From Algoriphagus kandeliae (GTDB lineage Bacteria; Bacteroidota; Bacteroidia; Cytophagales; Cyclobacteriaceae): a stretch of 64,000 nt of DNA. The stretch's first letter is position 1. Each line of letters opens with the position of its first letter. Shown in pieces: positions 17,356 through 27,002 of the stretch. The translations under genes and the position numbers were made by a program. The notes beneath the pieces are model-generated. The model had not been told where the DNA came from, did no database searches, and worked only from the letters and a program-made list of their open reading frames with translations. Where the stretch lies: assembly GCF_004571135.1 (NCBI RefSeq), contig NZ_SPSB01000005.1, positions 62,001-126,000 of the forward strand. The letters run 5' to 3'.

Positions 17356-18552
17356 TTATTTTAAAACACCTAGTTCTTTCCCCACTTCTATAAATGCATC
17401 AATTGCTTGATCAAGATGATGCTTTTCGTGCCCAGCTGATATTTGTACTCGAATCCGTGCTTCTCCTTTTGGTACTACCGGATAATAAAATCCGATTACA
17501 TAAATACCTCTTTCTAAAAGCTTCTCCGCCATTTTTTGTGAAAGAACAGCATCATACAACATAATCGGTACAATTGGGTGCTCACCAGGCTTAATATCAA
17601 AACCAGCTGCTTCCATTTTGGCTCGGAAGTATTTTGTGTTTTCTTCAAGTTTATCTCGAAGTTCCGTAGTCTCAGAAAGTAGGTCGAAAACTGCAATCGA
17701 AGCACCGGTAATGGATGGAGCTAAAGTGTTTGAGAAAAGGTAAGGTCTTGACCGCTGACGAAGCAATTCAACAATTTCTTTTCTTCCAGAAGTAAAACCT
17801 CCTGATGCTCCTCCTAATGCTTTTCCGAGCGTACCGGTAATGATATCAATTTTCCCCATTACACCCCGGAATTCATGAACACCACGACCGGTTTTTCCCA
17901 TAAAACCCGTAGAATGACATTCATCAGACATCACCATCGCTTCGTATTTTTCTGCTAGCTGTACGATTTTATCCAGCTGTGCAATTGTTCCATCCATGGA
18001 AAATACGCCATCTGTAACAATGATTTTCTGCTTTGCCCCTGCTTCATTCGCCTCTTTGAGCTTGGCTTCCAAATCAGCCATATCATTGTGGGCATATCGA
18101 TAACGCATGGCTTTGCAAAGTCGTACCCCATCGATGATAGAGGCATGATTCAAAGCATCTGAAATAATGGCATCCTCAGGTCCCAATAAAGGTTCAAATA
18201 CACCACCATTCGCATCAAAGGCAGCAGCATACAGAATTGTATCTTCGGTACCCAAAAACTCAGAAATTTTCTTCTCCAATTCCTTATGAATGTCCTGAGT
18301 TCCACAAATAAAACGGACAGAAGACATCCCAAAACCATGAGAATCAATGCTTTTCTTTGCAGCCTCAATCACCTTTGGATGAGATGAAAGCCCCAAATAA
18401 TTATTGGCGCAGAAATTCAAGACTTTTTTTCCACCCTCAATGGTTATTTCAGCCGCTTGGGGAGAAGTAATAATCCGTTCTTTTTTAAATAATCCTGCTT
18501 CCTTAATCGCAGCAATCTCTTTTTCAAATTTGGGTTTGATCTGTTCGTACAT
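17356..18552 (-). CDS. kbl: Glycine C-acetyltransferase (2-amino-3-ketobutyrate CoA ligase)
   Basis: 398-residue PLP enzyme of the alpha-oxoamine synthase family, the same length as E. coli KBL. The PLP lysine is Lys244 in [23 protein letters not shown] (about 210-217) holds the PLP-contacting Asp and His; NNYLGLS (50-56) is the substrate-side motif. It cleaves 2-amino-3-ketobutyrate with CoA into glycine and acetyl-CoA. The divergent neighbour encodes the threonine dehydrogenase that makes its substrate. The close relatives KbL/BioF/HemA(ALAS) are distinguished by the neighbour and overall match. Confidence 0.93.
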   Translation of the reverse strand: MYEQIKPKFEKEIAAIKEAGLFKKERIITSPQAAEITIEGGKKVLNFCANNYLGLSSHPKVIEAAKKSIDSHGFGMSSVRFICGTQDIHKELEKKISEFLGTEDTILYAAAFDANGGVFEPLLGPEDAIISDALNHASIIDGVRLCKAMRYRYAHNDMADLEAKLKEANEAGAKQKIIVTDGVFSMDGTIAQLDKIVQLAEKYEAMVMSDECHSTGFMGKTGRGVHEFRGVMGKIDIITGTLGKALGGASGGFTSGRKEIVELLRQRSRPYLFSNTLAPSITGASIAVFDLLSETTELRDKLEENTKYFRAKMEAAGFDIKPGEHPIVPIMLYDAVLSQKMAEKLLERGIYVIGFYYPVVPKGEARIRVQISAGHEKHHLDQAIDAFIEVGKELGVLK

Positions 18553-18633
18553 GATATGATATACTTGATTTAAATTATTATGATTTGATCATTTCCATTG
18601 ATCAAAAATTCCAACAAGAGGTCTGAATTTTAT

Positions 18634-18641
18634 TACTTTTG
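18634..18641 (+). promoter_or_regulatory. -7 promoter element for tdh
   Basis: TACTTTTG matches TAnnTTTG exactly. It lies 68 bp upstream of ATG 18709 and inside the longer reading frame that opens at 18598, which supports the downstream start. No convincing -33 TTG at 17-20 nt was found. Confidence 0.45.
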
Positions 18642-18708
18642 CGCTGGTAAACCCAAATATAAACAAAAAGCCACGCACCATTCGAAGGCTTTTGATAGAT
18701 CGCAAAAA

Positions 18709-19659
18709 ATGGAAAAAATTCTTGTAATCGGAGCCGCTGGACAATTGGGTTCTGAACTTACCAAAGCACTTTCAGACCGCTACTCAGGAGAACAAGTCAT
18801 AGCAACAGATTTGAATGCTGATGCAAAAGAGAAATTTGATTATTGCAGATTTGAGGTGCTTGATGTTTTAGATCAGGAAAAAGTGAAAAACTTGGTCCGA
18901 AACGAAGGAATTACCCAGATTTATCATTTGGCTGCCGTGCTTTCTGCAACTGGAGAAAAACGACCATTATTTGCATGGCAATTAAATATGGATTCCCTGC
19001 TTTTCATTTTGGAATTAGCCAGAGAATTCAAACTCAATAAAATTTATTGGCCATCTTCTATAGCTGTTTTTGGCCCAAACACACCTAGCGTAAATACGCC
19101 GCAATACTGCGTAAAAGAACCCAACACGGTTTATGGTATTTCTAAACAAGCCGGAGAGCGATGGTGTGAATATTACTTTGAAAAATATGGAGTCGATGTG
19201 CGAAGCCTTCGATATCCAGGACTAATCGGATATAAGTCACTTCCCGGGGGAGGGACAACAGACTACGCAGTAGATATTTATCACAAAGCATTAAAAGGTG
19301 AAAAATTCACCTGCTTTCTTAAAGAAGACAGCATGCTTCCCATGATGTATATGCCTGATGCAATCAAGGCTACCATTGATCTTATGGAAGCACCAAAAGA
19401 GTCTGTTAAAATTCGATCCAGCTACAACTTAGCAGGAATGAGCTTTACTCCAAAGGAGATTTATGAAAGCATCCGAACTCATTATCCAAATTTCGAGATT
19501 GAATATCAGCCGGATTTTAGACAAGCCATTGCAGATGGATGGCCGGATAGTATCGATGATCACTTTGCGAGGGAGCATTGGGGATGGAAACCAAGTTATG
19601 ATCTAGAGGCCATGACTCAGGATATTTTGGAGAACCTTCCCAAATATTTTGAATTTTGA
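18709..19659 (+). CDS. tdh: L-threonine 3-dehydrogenase, SDR (epimerase-like) type
   Basis: 316 residues from ATG 18709; an open frame extends to 18598 but crosses the promoter. Extended SDR fold: VIGAAGQLGSEL with G8, G11, G14 for NAD, catalytic Tyr142-G-I-S-Lys146, and GGGTTDYAVDIYHKAL typical of SDR-type threonine dehydrogenases (known from Flavobacterium and Cupriavidus enzymes). Oxidises L-threonine to 2-amino-3-ketobutyrate, which kbl, transcribed divergently, splits to glycine and acetyl-CoA. A generic UDP-sugar epimerase is the alternative but the neighbour and motif argue against it. Confidence 0.9.
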   Translation: MEKILVIGAAGQLGSELTKALSDRYSGEQVIATDLNADAKEKFDYCRFEVLDVLDQEKVKNLVRNEGITQIYHLAAVLSATGEKRPLFAWQLNMDSLLFILELAREFKLNKIYWPSSIAVFGPNTPSVNTPQYCVKEPNTVYGISKQAGERWCEYYFEKYGVDVRSLRYPGLIGYKSLPGGGTTDYAVDIYHKALKGEKFTCFLKEDSMLPMMYMPDAIKATIDLMEAPKESVKIRSSYNLAGMSFTPKEIYESIRTHYPNFEIEYQPDFRQAIADGWPDSIDDHFAREHWGWKPSYDLEAMTQDILENLPKYFEF

Positions 19660-19667
19660 CCAACAAA

Positions 19668-19697
19668 AAAGCAGGGAATTTAAACCCTGCTTTTTTT
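19668..19697. terminator. Bidirectional terminator between tdh and Spx/ArsC-like gene
   Basis: GCAGGG (19671-19676) and CCCTGC (19685-19690) enclose an 8-nt loop, extended by AAA/TTT, followed by a T run that reaches the stop codon of the minus-strand gene. Confidence 0.85.
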
Positions 19698-20046
19698 ATA
19701 GCTTTTGAGAAATCTCTTCCGAATCAAATCCCAAAGTTATACTCCCATCAGGATAGGTAATTATCGGCCTTTTAATCATACTGGAATTATCAACCAAAAC
19801 TGGAATTGCTGTATCAGAGGTTTCTAGGGCCTTTCGTTGATTTTCATCCATCTTTCGATAGGTCATTCCCTTTTTGTTGATCACAGCCTCCAATCCAACT
19901 TTTTCAATGAACGATTGAAGTAATTCAGAGGTGGGCTTTTGCTTTTTATAATCGATGAATTCATACTTGATTCCTTGACTTTCTAAAAAGTCAAAGGTCT
20001 TTTTCATCGTATTGCAGTTTTTGATTCCGTATACCGTCAAACTCAT
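19696..20046 (-). CDS. ArsC/Spx-family (YffB-like) protein
   Basis: 116 residues with the ArsC/Spx thioredoxin-like fold. VYGIKNCNTMKKTFDFLES (4-23 region) has one N-terminal Cys in a C-x-x-M context, so neither the CxxC of Spx nor the full ArsC triad of Arg residues is obvious; the GIKNC(D/N)T start matches the YffB subgroup, whose role is unresolved (glutathione-dependent reductase proposed). Probably not a genuine arsenate reductase. It is 12 bp downstream of hemL on the same strand. Confidence 0.82.
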   Translation of the reverse strand: MSLTVYGIKNCNTMKKTFDFLESQGIKYEFIDYKKQKPTSELLQSFIEKVGLEAVINKKGMTYRKMDENQRKALETSDTAIPVLVDNSSMIKRPIITYPDGSITLGFDSEEISQKL

Positions 20047-20058
20047 TTGATTTTACTT

Positions 20059-21354
20059 TTATATTTTATGGATTTCGATCATGCTTTCCCGATGAGCTTC
20101 CAAAATTCGATCTATCAGTTCCTCAGTAAGGGCTGTAGACAAAAACAGACTCTCAAATTGGGAAGGGGCTAAATAAATTCCTCGATGAAGCATAGCTTGG
20201 AAATATTTACCGAATAAAGCTGTATCTGAGGTTTTTGCAGATTCAAAATCAATCACAGGATCGGTAGTGAAAAAGAGCGAATACATGCTTCCTAAATGAT
20301 TCACGGTATAATCATACCCTAATTCCAAATTGATTTTTTTGATCCCTTCACTAATTTTCATCCCAATCTGGTTTAGCACACCATATGTTTCAGGATGGTC
20401 ATGCAAATATCCGAGCATAGCCAATCCGGCAGCCATGGCAATCGGATTACCGGAAAGAGTTCCTGCCTGATACACAGGTCCGGAAGGAGAAACAAAATCC
20501 ATGATCTCTTTTTTCCCTCCATAAGCTCCTACTGGCATTCCCCCACCTATAATTTTTCCTAAAGTGGTCATATCAGGAGTGACTCCATACAACTCTTGTG
20601 CTCCACCGGGAGCAAGACGGAAACCTGTCATAACTTCATCGAAGATCAAAACGATCCCTTCTCGATTACAGATTTCCCGGAGTCCTTCAAGATATCCGGG
20701 CATTGGAATTGTCAAGCCCATGTTTCCAGGTACTGGCTCCAAGATTAAAGCCGCAATCTCATCTTTATTAAATCGAATTAATTCCTCAATAGCCTCAAGA
20801 TTGTTATAAGGTGCCAACAAGGTGTCTTTGGCTGTTCCTGATGTAACTCCCGGAGAGTCAGGTTGACCCATGGTCACCGCACCAGATCCTGCAGCAATCA
20901 AAAATGAATCTCCATGGCCATGGTAATGACCGATCATCTTGATGATTTTGTCTTTTCCAGTATAACCCCTGGCAACGCGAATCGCAGACATCGTGGCTTC
21001 TGTCCCTGAATTGACCATACGGACTTTTTCAACTGATGGCACCATTTGGGTGATCAATTCTGCTATTTCAACTTCCCTTGCTGTAGGAGCTCCAAAGGAT
21101 GTCCCCTCATGCATAGCTTGTATCACTGCCTCCCGAATCATTGGATGATTGTGTCCCAAAATCATCGGGCCCCAGCTATTAATCAACTCAATAAATGGAT
21201 TGTCATTTTCATCAAAAAGGAATGCTCCATCCGCTCTTTTTATAAAAAGAGGCTCTCCTCCTACTGCGCGAAATGCACGGACGGGTGAATTCACCCCTCC
21301 TGGAATAAATTTTTGAGCATGGGCAAAAAGCCGCTTGCTTTCAGAAATGTTCAT
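20059..21354 (-). CDS. hemL: Glutamate-1-semialdehyde 2,1-aminomutase
   Basis: 431 residues, normal length. PLP-dependent class III aminotransferase fold converting glutamate-1-semialdehyde to 5-aminolevulinate. The PLP lysine is Lys267 in TTLGKIIGGGMPVGAYGG; NSGTEATMSAIR (115-126) and FDEVMTGFR (238-246) are conserved. It uses the product of HemA (4319-5590, other strand). Its ATG overlaps the stop of the upstream LpoA-like gene by 4 bp, so translation is coupled with an envelope protein gene, an unexpected pairing. Confidence 0.97.
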   Translation of the reverse strand: MNISESKRLFAHAQKFIPGGVNSPVRAFRAVGGEPLFIKRADGAFLFDENDNPFIELINSWGPMILGHNHPMIREAVIQAMHEGTSFGAPTAREVEIAELITQMVPSVEKVRMVNSGTEATMSAIRVARGYTGKDKIIKMIGHYHGHGDSFLIAAGSGAVTMGQPDSPGVTSGTAKDTLLAPYNNLEAIEELIRFNKDEIAALILEPVPGNMGLTIPMPGYLEGLREICNREGIVLIFDEVMTGFRLAPGGAQELYGVTPDMTTLGKIIGGGMPVGAYGGKKEIMDFVSPSGPVYQAGTLSGNPIAMAAGLAMLGYLHDHPETYGVLNQIGMKISEGIKKINLELGYDYTVNHLGSMYSLFFTTDPVIDFESAKTSDTALFGKYFQAMLHRGIYLAPSQFESLFLSTALTEELIDRILEAHRESMIEIHKI

Positions 21355-23000
21355 GGATTATTTAACGGTTTCAATTCTCCTTCCACAAAATGGAAAACAG
21401 GAACGTATCGATTTGAATTGCTATTCTGGAAATTAAATCCCCAAGTAAGCTCACCTGTTTGGAACACCTGTTGATCCAAACTAGTTCGGAAGTCTAAATC
21501 AGAATCTGGCTTGAGATGCGAAGAAAGCCATTGCACTAACTCAAACCCCAAAATCGAATTGGTGCTTGGAAAAAATGAATATCTCTGATAAAACCTATCC
21601 TTCAAACGGGTCATTTCCTCAGATTCAAAATTTGGGGTGTTATTTGAAATGAAATAGAAGTTGTCATAAGGCAACATCTCATAATTCGCAAAATTGAAGG
21701 TAAGCCAGGAGTCCATTACGAAAATAGGAACAGCTGTAGTCACTGATTCTACCAAAGACAATATGGGATCGGCCATATTCGGGTCATCCGATAACACCAC
21801 TACCTGATCAACCAATACCTCTACACTGTCTAGGGTAGGTCGAATGCCTAAATCTGTTAGAAAAGAGGCTGCATTTCTCGGGGAAACCTCCTGATAATTG
21901 ACTAACTGAAAACCATCACTTTCTAATTTACCTTTGAGTAATTCAGCAACTTTTGAATCTCTGGAACTTCCTCCAAAAGCAATCGCCACCCGATTTCCAC
22001 TTACGGAGCTTTTCAAACCTTTTGCAATTCCTTCTGCAATATTTTCAGAGGATGGTCGAAAAAGATAGCTAAAGGAATTTCCTACAAAACGATCTCCCAA
22101 ATTGGATAATGGATGTATAAATGGAATTTTAGCTACCTCTGCGAATGAACTTACCAAGTCTGTTTCTTCAGGATAAATCGGACCAATGATAGCATCTGCA
22201 TTTTGAACCTTTTCTTCCTCCAAAATCCCTCGAAGAGCATCAACAGACCTTTTTGAATCAAAAGTACTGAGACTGACACTCATCCCTTGTTTTTGAAGTA
22301 GATTGACGGCAAGTTGAATACCCTGATACAATTCATAGACAAACCCTTCAGTAACGATTGTATTATTTGTATTTGAAAAAGGTAAAATCACTACTAGATC
22401 AAAAACTCCATTATTTGATCCGGTGGAACTCCAATTTTGACTTTGTCCCTGCAATTCATAAAAAAGCGACTTTTCATCCGAGGAAAGCACATTCTTTTTT
22501 CGCAAAACAGCACTAAGAGCAGCGGTATAAACTGGTAAATTTTGATATTCCTTCAGATTCCTAATTAAAAAATCTGGGCTTTCTTTTACTAAGTAATCAA
22601 AGGTCAAATTAGAAGCCCGATTATCATATTTTTCACCCTCCACACTAGCTACAACTGGTAGTGCATCCAAAGGATTTTTATTCAAGAAATAAGCCTCCGC
22701 CAACAGAATCTTTGATTCATTTTGATGCGACCAACTGCGCTTAGCCAAAGGTTTCAATAAATCAATTGCAACTTGAGCTTGATTAGCTTTAATAGCGGCT
22801 TCTCCTGCATGAAATGCAGCATAAAGAGCCAAATCTCCATATTTTGACTCATCAGTAAATTGCCGGAAAGCATTCATTGCCTCCCAATAGTTTCCATTTT
22901 GAAGATTGCTTTTAGCAGCTTGATAGCCGTCGGGAATAGACTGTGCAAAAACAAAAGAAACCAGGAAAAAAAGAGGTAAAAAGAATAAAGATTTCCGCAT
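21351..23000 (-). CDS. Exported TPR plus periplasmic-binding-protein fold protein (LpoA-like)
   Basis: 549 residues from ATG 23000 (a second start at 23015 adds five). Signal peptide ends at FVFAQ (about 20). About 20-185 is helical with TPR-like character (AMNAFRQF, ALYAAFHAGEAAIKANQAQVAIDLLKPLAK); about 200-540 has the type I periplasmic-binding fold (VVILPFSNTNN, ADAIIGPIYPEETDLVSSFAE, FIHPLSN, VAIAFGGSSRDSKVAELL). TPR plus PBP-fold is the layout of LpoA, activator of penicillin-binding protein 1A. No lipobox is present, so it would be soluble in the periplasm. A ligand-binding ABC-type role is the alternative. Confidence 0.75.
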   Translation of the reverse strand: MRKSLFFLPLFFLVSFVFAQSIPDGYQAAKSNLQNGNYWEAMNAFRQFTDESKYGDLALYAAFHAGEAAIKANQAQVAIDLLKPLAKRSWSHQNESKILLAEAYFLNKNPLDALPVVASVEGEKYDNRASNLTFDYLVKESPDFLIRNLKEYQNLPVYTAALSAVLRKKNVLSSDEKSLFYELQGQSQNWSSTGSNNGVFDLVVILPFSNTNNTIVTEGFVYELYQGIQLAVNLLQKQGMSVSLSTFDSKRSVDALRGILEEEKVQNADAIIGPIYPEETDLVSSFAEVAKIPFIHPLSNLGDRFVGNSFSYLFRPSSENIAEGIAKGLKSSVSGNRVAIAFGGSSRDSKVAELLKGKLESDGFQLVNYQEVSPRNAASFLTDLGIRPTLDSVEVLVDQVVVLSDDPNMADPILSLVESVTTAVPIFVMDSWLTFNFANYEMLPYDNFYFISNNTPNFESEEMTRLKDRFYQRYSFFPSTNSILGFELVQWLSSHLKPDSDLDFRTSLDQQVFQTGELTWGFNFQNSNSNRYVPVFHFVEGELKPLNNP

Positions 23001-23028
23001 TGATTCAGTATCCATTTAGCTTGAGGAG

Positions 23029-23058
23029 CAAATTTAACCCATTATTTCCAAACCCAAA
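23029..23058 (-). promoter_or_regulatory. Promoter for the LpoA-like gene and hemL
   Basis: On the minus strand TTTG (23058-23055) and TAAATTTG (23036-23029) are 18 nt apart, a complete Bacteroidota promoter match. The predicted transcript starts about 25 nt before ATG 23000. Confidence 0.6.
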
Positions 23059-23083
23059 GTTTGGTCTTCGATGAACCAAAAAC

Positions 23084-23110
23084 AAAACCCGAACCATTGG
23101 CTCGGGTTTT
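23084..23110 (-). terminator. Intrinsic terminator after guaA
   Basis: AAAACCCGA (23084-23092) is perfectly complementary to TCGGGTTTT (23102-23110) around a 9-nt loop. On the minus strand it follows the guaA stop by about 20 bp and ends in a T-rich run. Confidence 0.9.
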
Positions 23111-23129
23111 AACAAGTATTGAGATTTTA

Positions 23130-24659
23130 TTATTCCCATTCGATCGTTGCAGGTGGTTTTGAAGAAATATCATAAACCACTCGATTCACTCCCTTCACTC
23201 GATTAATGATTTCATTGGACATTTTACCAAGGAATTCATAGGGCAAATGAATCCAGTCTGCAGTCATCCCATCTACAGACCCTACCGCTCTTAGAGCAAC
23301 CACGCGCTCATAGGTCCGCTCATCACCCATCACACCTACGGATTGGATTGGAAGCAAAATGGCTCCTGCCTGCCAAACCTGATCGTATAAGCCATGATTT
23401 TTGAGACCTTGAATGAAGATGTGATCAACTTCTTGAAGGGTTTTAACCTTATCCTCAGTAATATCACCCAAAATTCGGATTGCCAAACCTGGACCTGGGA
23501 AAGGATGTCTTCCTATGATACTTTCCGGAATTTCAAGGGCACGTCCCACCTCCCGAACTTCATCCTTAAAGAGGGTATTTAAAGGTTCAACTACCGAAAG
23601 CTTCATAAAATCCGGTAATCCCCCCACATTGTGATGAGATTTGATTGTGGCAGAAGGTCCCTTGACAGAAACCGACTCGATGACATCCGGATAAATTGTT
23701 CCTTGTCCAAGCCACTTTACGCCTTCAATTTTATGAGCTTCATCATCAAAGACTTCGATAAATACTCTACCAATCGCTTTTCGCTTTGCCTCTGGATCAG
23801 TCAACCCGGCTAAAGCATCATAAAAACGTTGCTTGGCATCAACTCCGATCACATTCAAACCCATGTGCTTGTAGGAATCCAATACTTCTTCAAATTCATT
23901 TTTGCGAAGCAATCCATTATCTACAAATACACAAGTCAATTGATCTCCGATCGCTTTATGTATTAAGGTGGCAGCCACGGAAGAGTCTACTCCTCCAGAA
24001 AGTCCCATCACCACTTTATCAGAACCGATTTTTTCTTTTAAATCGGCAACAGTAGAATCGATGAAGGTGTCAGAAGTCCAGTCCTGCTTACAGCCACAAA
24101 TTCCAACCACGAAATTTCTTAGAAGATTTTTTCCTTCTAAAGAATGAGTCACTTCAGGGTGAAACTGAATCCCATAGGTTTTTTCTCCTTCTACTTTGAA
24201 AGCAGCCACTTCAACAGATGAAGTGCTGGCAATAACTTCAAAACCTGAAGGAAGTCTTTTGATCGTATCACCATGAGACATCCAAACTTGGGAACCATGG
24301 GTCATCTCTTTCAACAAGTCATGATGCAAATCGATATGATCTAGATTCGCACGACCGTATTCCCGGATGGTGGAAGGCAAAACCTCTCCCCCATATTTAT
24401 GCGCTAGCAATTGAGACCCGTAACAAACTCCTAAAAGTGGAAGCTGACCTCTCAAACTATCCAAATCCAAATCGGGAGCACCTTCATCCCGAACACTGCA
24501 AGGAGAGCCTGAAAGAATCACTCCTTTTATATCAGAGGTGATTTCAGGAACCTTATTGAAGGGGTGGATTTCACAGTAAACATTGAGCTCTCTTACTCTT
24601 CGGGCGATGAGTTGGGTGTATTGAGAGCCAAAATCGAGGATCAAAATTTGTTCTGCCAT
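23130..24659 (-). CDS. guaA: GMP synthase (glutamine-hydrolysing)
   Basis: 509 residues from ATG 24659; a TTG at 24665 is less likely. Class I glutamine amidotransferase domain (1-~190) with nucleophile Cys79 in GVCYGSQ and the His-Glu pair in FHPEVTH near 167, then the PP-loop ATP-pyrophosphatase domain with GLSGGVDSS (about 218) and the C-terminal dimerisation domain ending PPATIEWE. Aminates XMP to GMP. The gap upstream has a TACCTTTG element only three bases from the ATG, which would give an almost leaderless message. Confidence 0.98.
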   Translation of the reverse strand: MAEQILILDFGSQYTQLIARRVRELNVYCEIHPFNKVPEITSDIKGVILSGSPCSVRDEGAPDLDLDSLRGQLPLLGVCYGSQLLAHKYGGEVLPSTIREYGRANLDHIDLHHDLLKEMTHGSQVWMSHGDTIKRLPSGFEVIASTSSVEVAAFKVEGEKTYGIQFHPEVTHSLEGKNLLRNFVVGICGCKQDWTSDTFIDSTVADLKEKIGSDKVVMGLSGGVDSSVAATLIHKAIGDQLTCVFVDNGLLRKNEFEEVLDSYKHMGLNVIGVDAKQRFYDALAGLTDPEAKRKAIGRVFIEVFDDEAHKIEGVKWLGQGTIYPDVIESVSVKGPSATIKSHHNVGGLPDFMKLSVVEPLNTLFKDEVREVGRALEIPESIIGRHPFPGPGLAIRILGDITEDKVKTLQEVDHIFIQGLKNHGLYDQVWQAGAILLPIQSVGVMGDERTYERVVALRAVGSVDGMTADWIHLPYEFLGKMSNEIINRVKGVNRVVYDISSKPPATIEWE

Positions 24660-24662
24660 GCG

Positions 24663-24670
24663 CAAAGGTA
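24663..24670 (-). promoter_or_regulatory. Possible -7 element immediately before guaA
   Basis: TACCTTTG on the minus strand ends three bases from the guaA ATG. If used, transcription would begin at or next to the start codon. The -33 element is not clear (a TTG is 29 nt upstream), so this may be chance. Confidence 0.3.
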
Positions 24671-24769
24671 AGCAGGGCTATCCGTATGTTAAAGATTGGC
24701 AAAGAAAATTTGGGAGTAGATAGAAAAATTAGAAAATTGAAAAATTGAAAAATGATGAAAATCAACTAC

Positions 24770-25771
24770 TTAATGGATGAAAAAGGCTGATTTGGGATTT
24801 TCTTTTAATAGAACATCCCAATCTTCTTCAGTGAATCCCCTTTCACCCAGCATTGGAATAAGCTTTTCAAAAATATTGGTAAAGGGCTGAAAGTCTCTTC
24901 CACCCGGTTTGGCTGGATCATACCATCCTGCATCGTGGGAAATCAGTATATTTTCAAGAATGCTCTTTTCCTTCGCAAAAAGCAATCGTTCCACATAGGA
25001 ATCTATTTCCCAACCTATTCCATCCCAACTGATCCAAACGCCCAGTTTGGCAGCTTCGAGATAATTATCAAAATCCTGTTCAGCTTGGGCATGAACCCAT
25101 ACAAACTCTGAAGGCTTCACCCCCATTTCCTGAAGAATTTTCACTTCCTGCTTGGCAGTGCTCCACGTGCCAGTGTGGGAGGCAATGGTAAGCCCCGTCT
25201 TTTGATGAGTCAAAGCGGCGGCCCTGACTAGTTTTTGATCAATTTCAGAAAGTGGTTCTGCTTCATTAACTGAAATCTTGATAAATCCAGGGTAAATACA
25301 TGTTCCCTCTATTCCATTTTCAAATTCCGTTATCCATCGTTTTGAAAGTTCCTCAGGGGTTTCACTTTTGGCGAATTCAGGCAAATATTTTCCTCCGACT
25401 GCCCCATAGAATCCCGTATTTGTCAAAATTTGAATTCCAGACCTTTCACTGAGTTCTTTCAGGAGCAAAGGATCTTTTCCCAAATAACTGGGAGTACAGT
25501 CAAGAATGGTATTGACACCATATTTTTTTAAATCCTGAAGATATGGAAGAACTTTTCGAACTACTGAGTCTCCATTCCATCTTTCCGGATTGATCGAATC
25601 AGCTCCGATGAAATCCACCAACATGTGCTCGTGAATCAAAGTCAAACCCATAGAATCCATTGAAACCGGCCCGGTGACGGAATTGAAAAACCCGTCACTT
25701 TTCTTCTGCTCAGAATTTTGACAGGAAAAAAGCAAGGTGATAAGGAAAATGGAAATCAAAAACTTAGACAT
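24770..25771 (-). CDS. Phosphotriesterase-family lipoprotein
   Basis: 333 residues from ATG 25771 (ATG 25798 adds nine). Lipobox LLFSC with Cys17. TIM-barrel metal hydrolase features: H47-E-H49 (LIHEHMLVDF), a Lys in GFIKISVNE that fits the carboxylated metal ligand, ASHTGTW, VHAQAEQD, and the metal Asp in SHDAGW. This is the phosphotriesterase/lactonase group; natural substrates are mostly unknown, lactones being common. Membrane-anchored outside the cytoplasm. Single gene between guaA and the exonuclease; flanking spacers contain similar AT-rich ATTGAAAAATTG tracts. Confidence 0.88.
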   Translation of the reverse strand: MSKFLISIFLITLLFSCQNSEQKKSDGFFNSVTGPVSMDSMGLTLIHEHMLVDFIGADSINPERWNGDSVVRKVLPYLQDLKKYGVNTILDCTPSYLGKDPLLLKELSERSGIQILTNTGFYGAVGGKYLPEFAKSETPEELSKRWITEFENGIEGTCIYPGFIKISVNEAEPLSEIDQKLVRAAALTHQKTGLTIASHTGTWSTAKQEVKILQEMGVKPSEFVWVHAQAEQDFDNYLEAAKLGVWISWDGIGWEIDSYVERLLFAKEKSILENILISHDAGWYDPAKPGGRDFQPFTNIFEKLIPMLGERGFTEEDWDVLLKENPKSAFFIH

Positions 25772-25883
25772 GAAGAGGAAACTTGTTTCTTTGTTCAAGA
25801 TATTGGTTGGAAATCAATTTTCAATCCGCCACGGCGGACAAGTTTTTGTAATCCTCCAATTTTTCAATCCTAACTAAATCCTC

Positions 25884-26879
25884 TTATTCGGCCTCTTCTT
25901 CCCCAAAAAGTGTCCGCAATTCGACTGCATCAATTCCTTTTTCTTCTTGCAAAAATTTCCCAAAAGCAGCTGTGCTTCCATGAGTCAAATAGACTTTTTC
26001 TGCTTCTGTAGCCTCAATTGCCTGAATTAATCCTTCCCAATCTGCATGGTCAGATAGCACAAATCCCCTATCTGCTGCTCTTCTCCTTCGGGTTCCCCGA
26101 ATACTCATCCATCCCGAACAAATACCAGTTCGATAAGGAGAAAATTTTCGCATCCAAGGTGTTCCCATGGCAGACGGAGGAGCGATAATGAGCGCACCTT
26201 GATATTCATTTTTCGGAATATCCGGATTTACTTTCGGCACATCCCAAATATCAATTCCATTGGCAAGTAATGCTTGGTTTGTGTTCCAGATAGCCCCATG
26301 CACAAAGACACTTCCAATTTCCCGCTTAAGATTATGTAAAATCCGCTGAGCCTTCCCTAATGAATAGGCAAAAAGTACCGAATTCCTTCCTTCAGCTGCG
26401 TTTTCTTTCCACCAATTATTAATTTGATTAAAGGTTTCCTGCTGAGACTCCCATTTATATATCGGCAAACCAAAAGTACATTCAGAAACAAACTCATGGC
26501 ATTTGATGGATTCAAAGGGGATAGAAAGTCCATCATCTTCTATTTTATAATCTCCACTCACTACTGCGATTTTTCCTTGATATTCCAATCTAACCTGTGC
26601 GGATCCAGGAATATGTCCAGCTGGATGAAGAGAAATTTTAACACCATTAACTGATTTCACCTCACCATAATCAACAGTTTCCAAATTGATTTCAGAACCT
26701 AATCGAAGTCGCATTACCTCGGCAGAATGATGATGAGCTAAATATTTTTTCATTCCCCACCGAGCATGGTCAGAATGAGCATGGGTAATAACTGCCCTAT
26801 TTACTGGACGCCAAGGGTCAATAAAAACATCTGCTGGTGGGCAGTATAAACCAAGTTCAGTTAACTCAAGTAGATTCAA
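25884..26879 (-). CDS. Ligase-associated DNA exonuclease (MBL fold)
   Basis: 331-residue metallo-beta-lactamase/beta-CASP-type protein. HAHSDHARWG (33-42) is the metal motif; YCPPADVFIDPWRPVNRA near the N-terminus is diagnostic of the ligase-associated exonuclease family; SDHADWEGL and LTHGS near the C-terminus are the remaining metal motifs. The start appears to be TTG 26879. In many bacteria this gene sits with an ATP-dependent DNA ligase and an Lhr-like helicase; neither is adjacent here (neighbours are a phosphotriesterase and a flavin reductase). Probably nucleic-acid end processing in repair. Confidence 0.9.
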   Translation of the reverse strand: MNLLELTELGLYCPPADVFIDPWRPVNRAVITHAHSDHARWGMKKYLAHHHSAEVMRLRLGSEINLETVDYGEVKSVNGVKISLHPAGHIPGSAQVRLEYQGKIAVVSGDYKIEDDGLSIPFESIKCHEFVSECTFGLPIYKWESQQETFNQINNWWKENAAEGRNSVLFAYSLGKAQRILHNLKREIGSVFVHGAIWNTNQALLANGIDIWDVPKVNPDIPKNEYQGALIIAPPSAMGTPWMRKFSPYRTGICSGWMSIRGTRRRRAADRGFVLSDHADWEGLIQAIEATEAEKVYLTHGSTAAFGKFLQEEKGIDAVELRTLFGEEEAE

Positions 26880-27002
26880 CGGATTTCTGGGATGATGTAT
26901 TAGGTTTGAATCAAGGATTACTATCCAAATTTAAAAAATTGTATACCTTCTCCCTAGCTGATTCCATCATTCAGATTTAGAAAAAGTAAAAGAACTATAG
27001 AA

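Noticed and set aside
18598-18708. N-terminal extension of tdh
   Set aside because: It spans the predicted promoter and has no family similarity; Met at 18709 begins the NAD-binding fold.
19696-20046. Arsenate reductase
   Set aside because: The fold fits but the ArsC arginine set is not seen and there is no ars operon.
24733-25870. Inverted ATTGAAAAATTG tracts flanking the phosphotriesterase gene, as possible mobile-element ends
   Set aside because: The match is 12 bases of AT-rich low-complexity DNA, with no target duplication or transposase.
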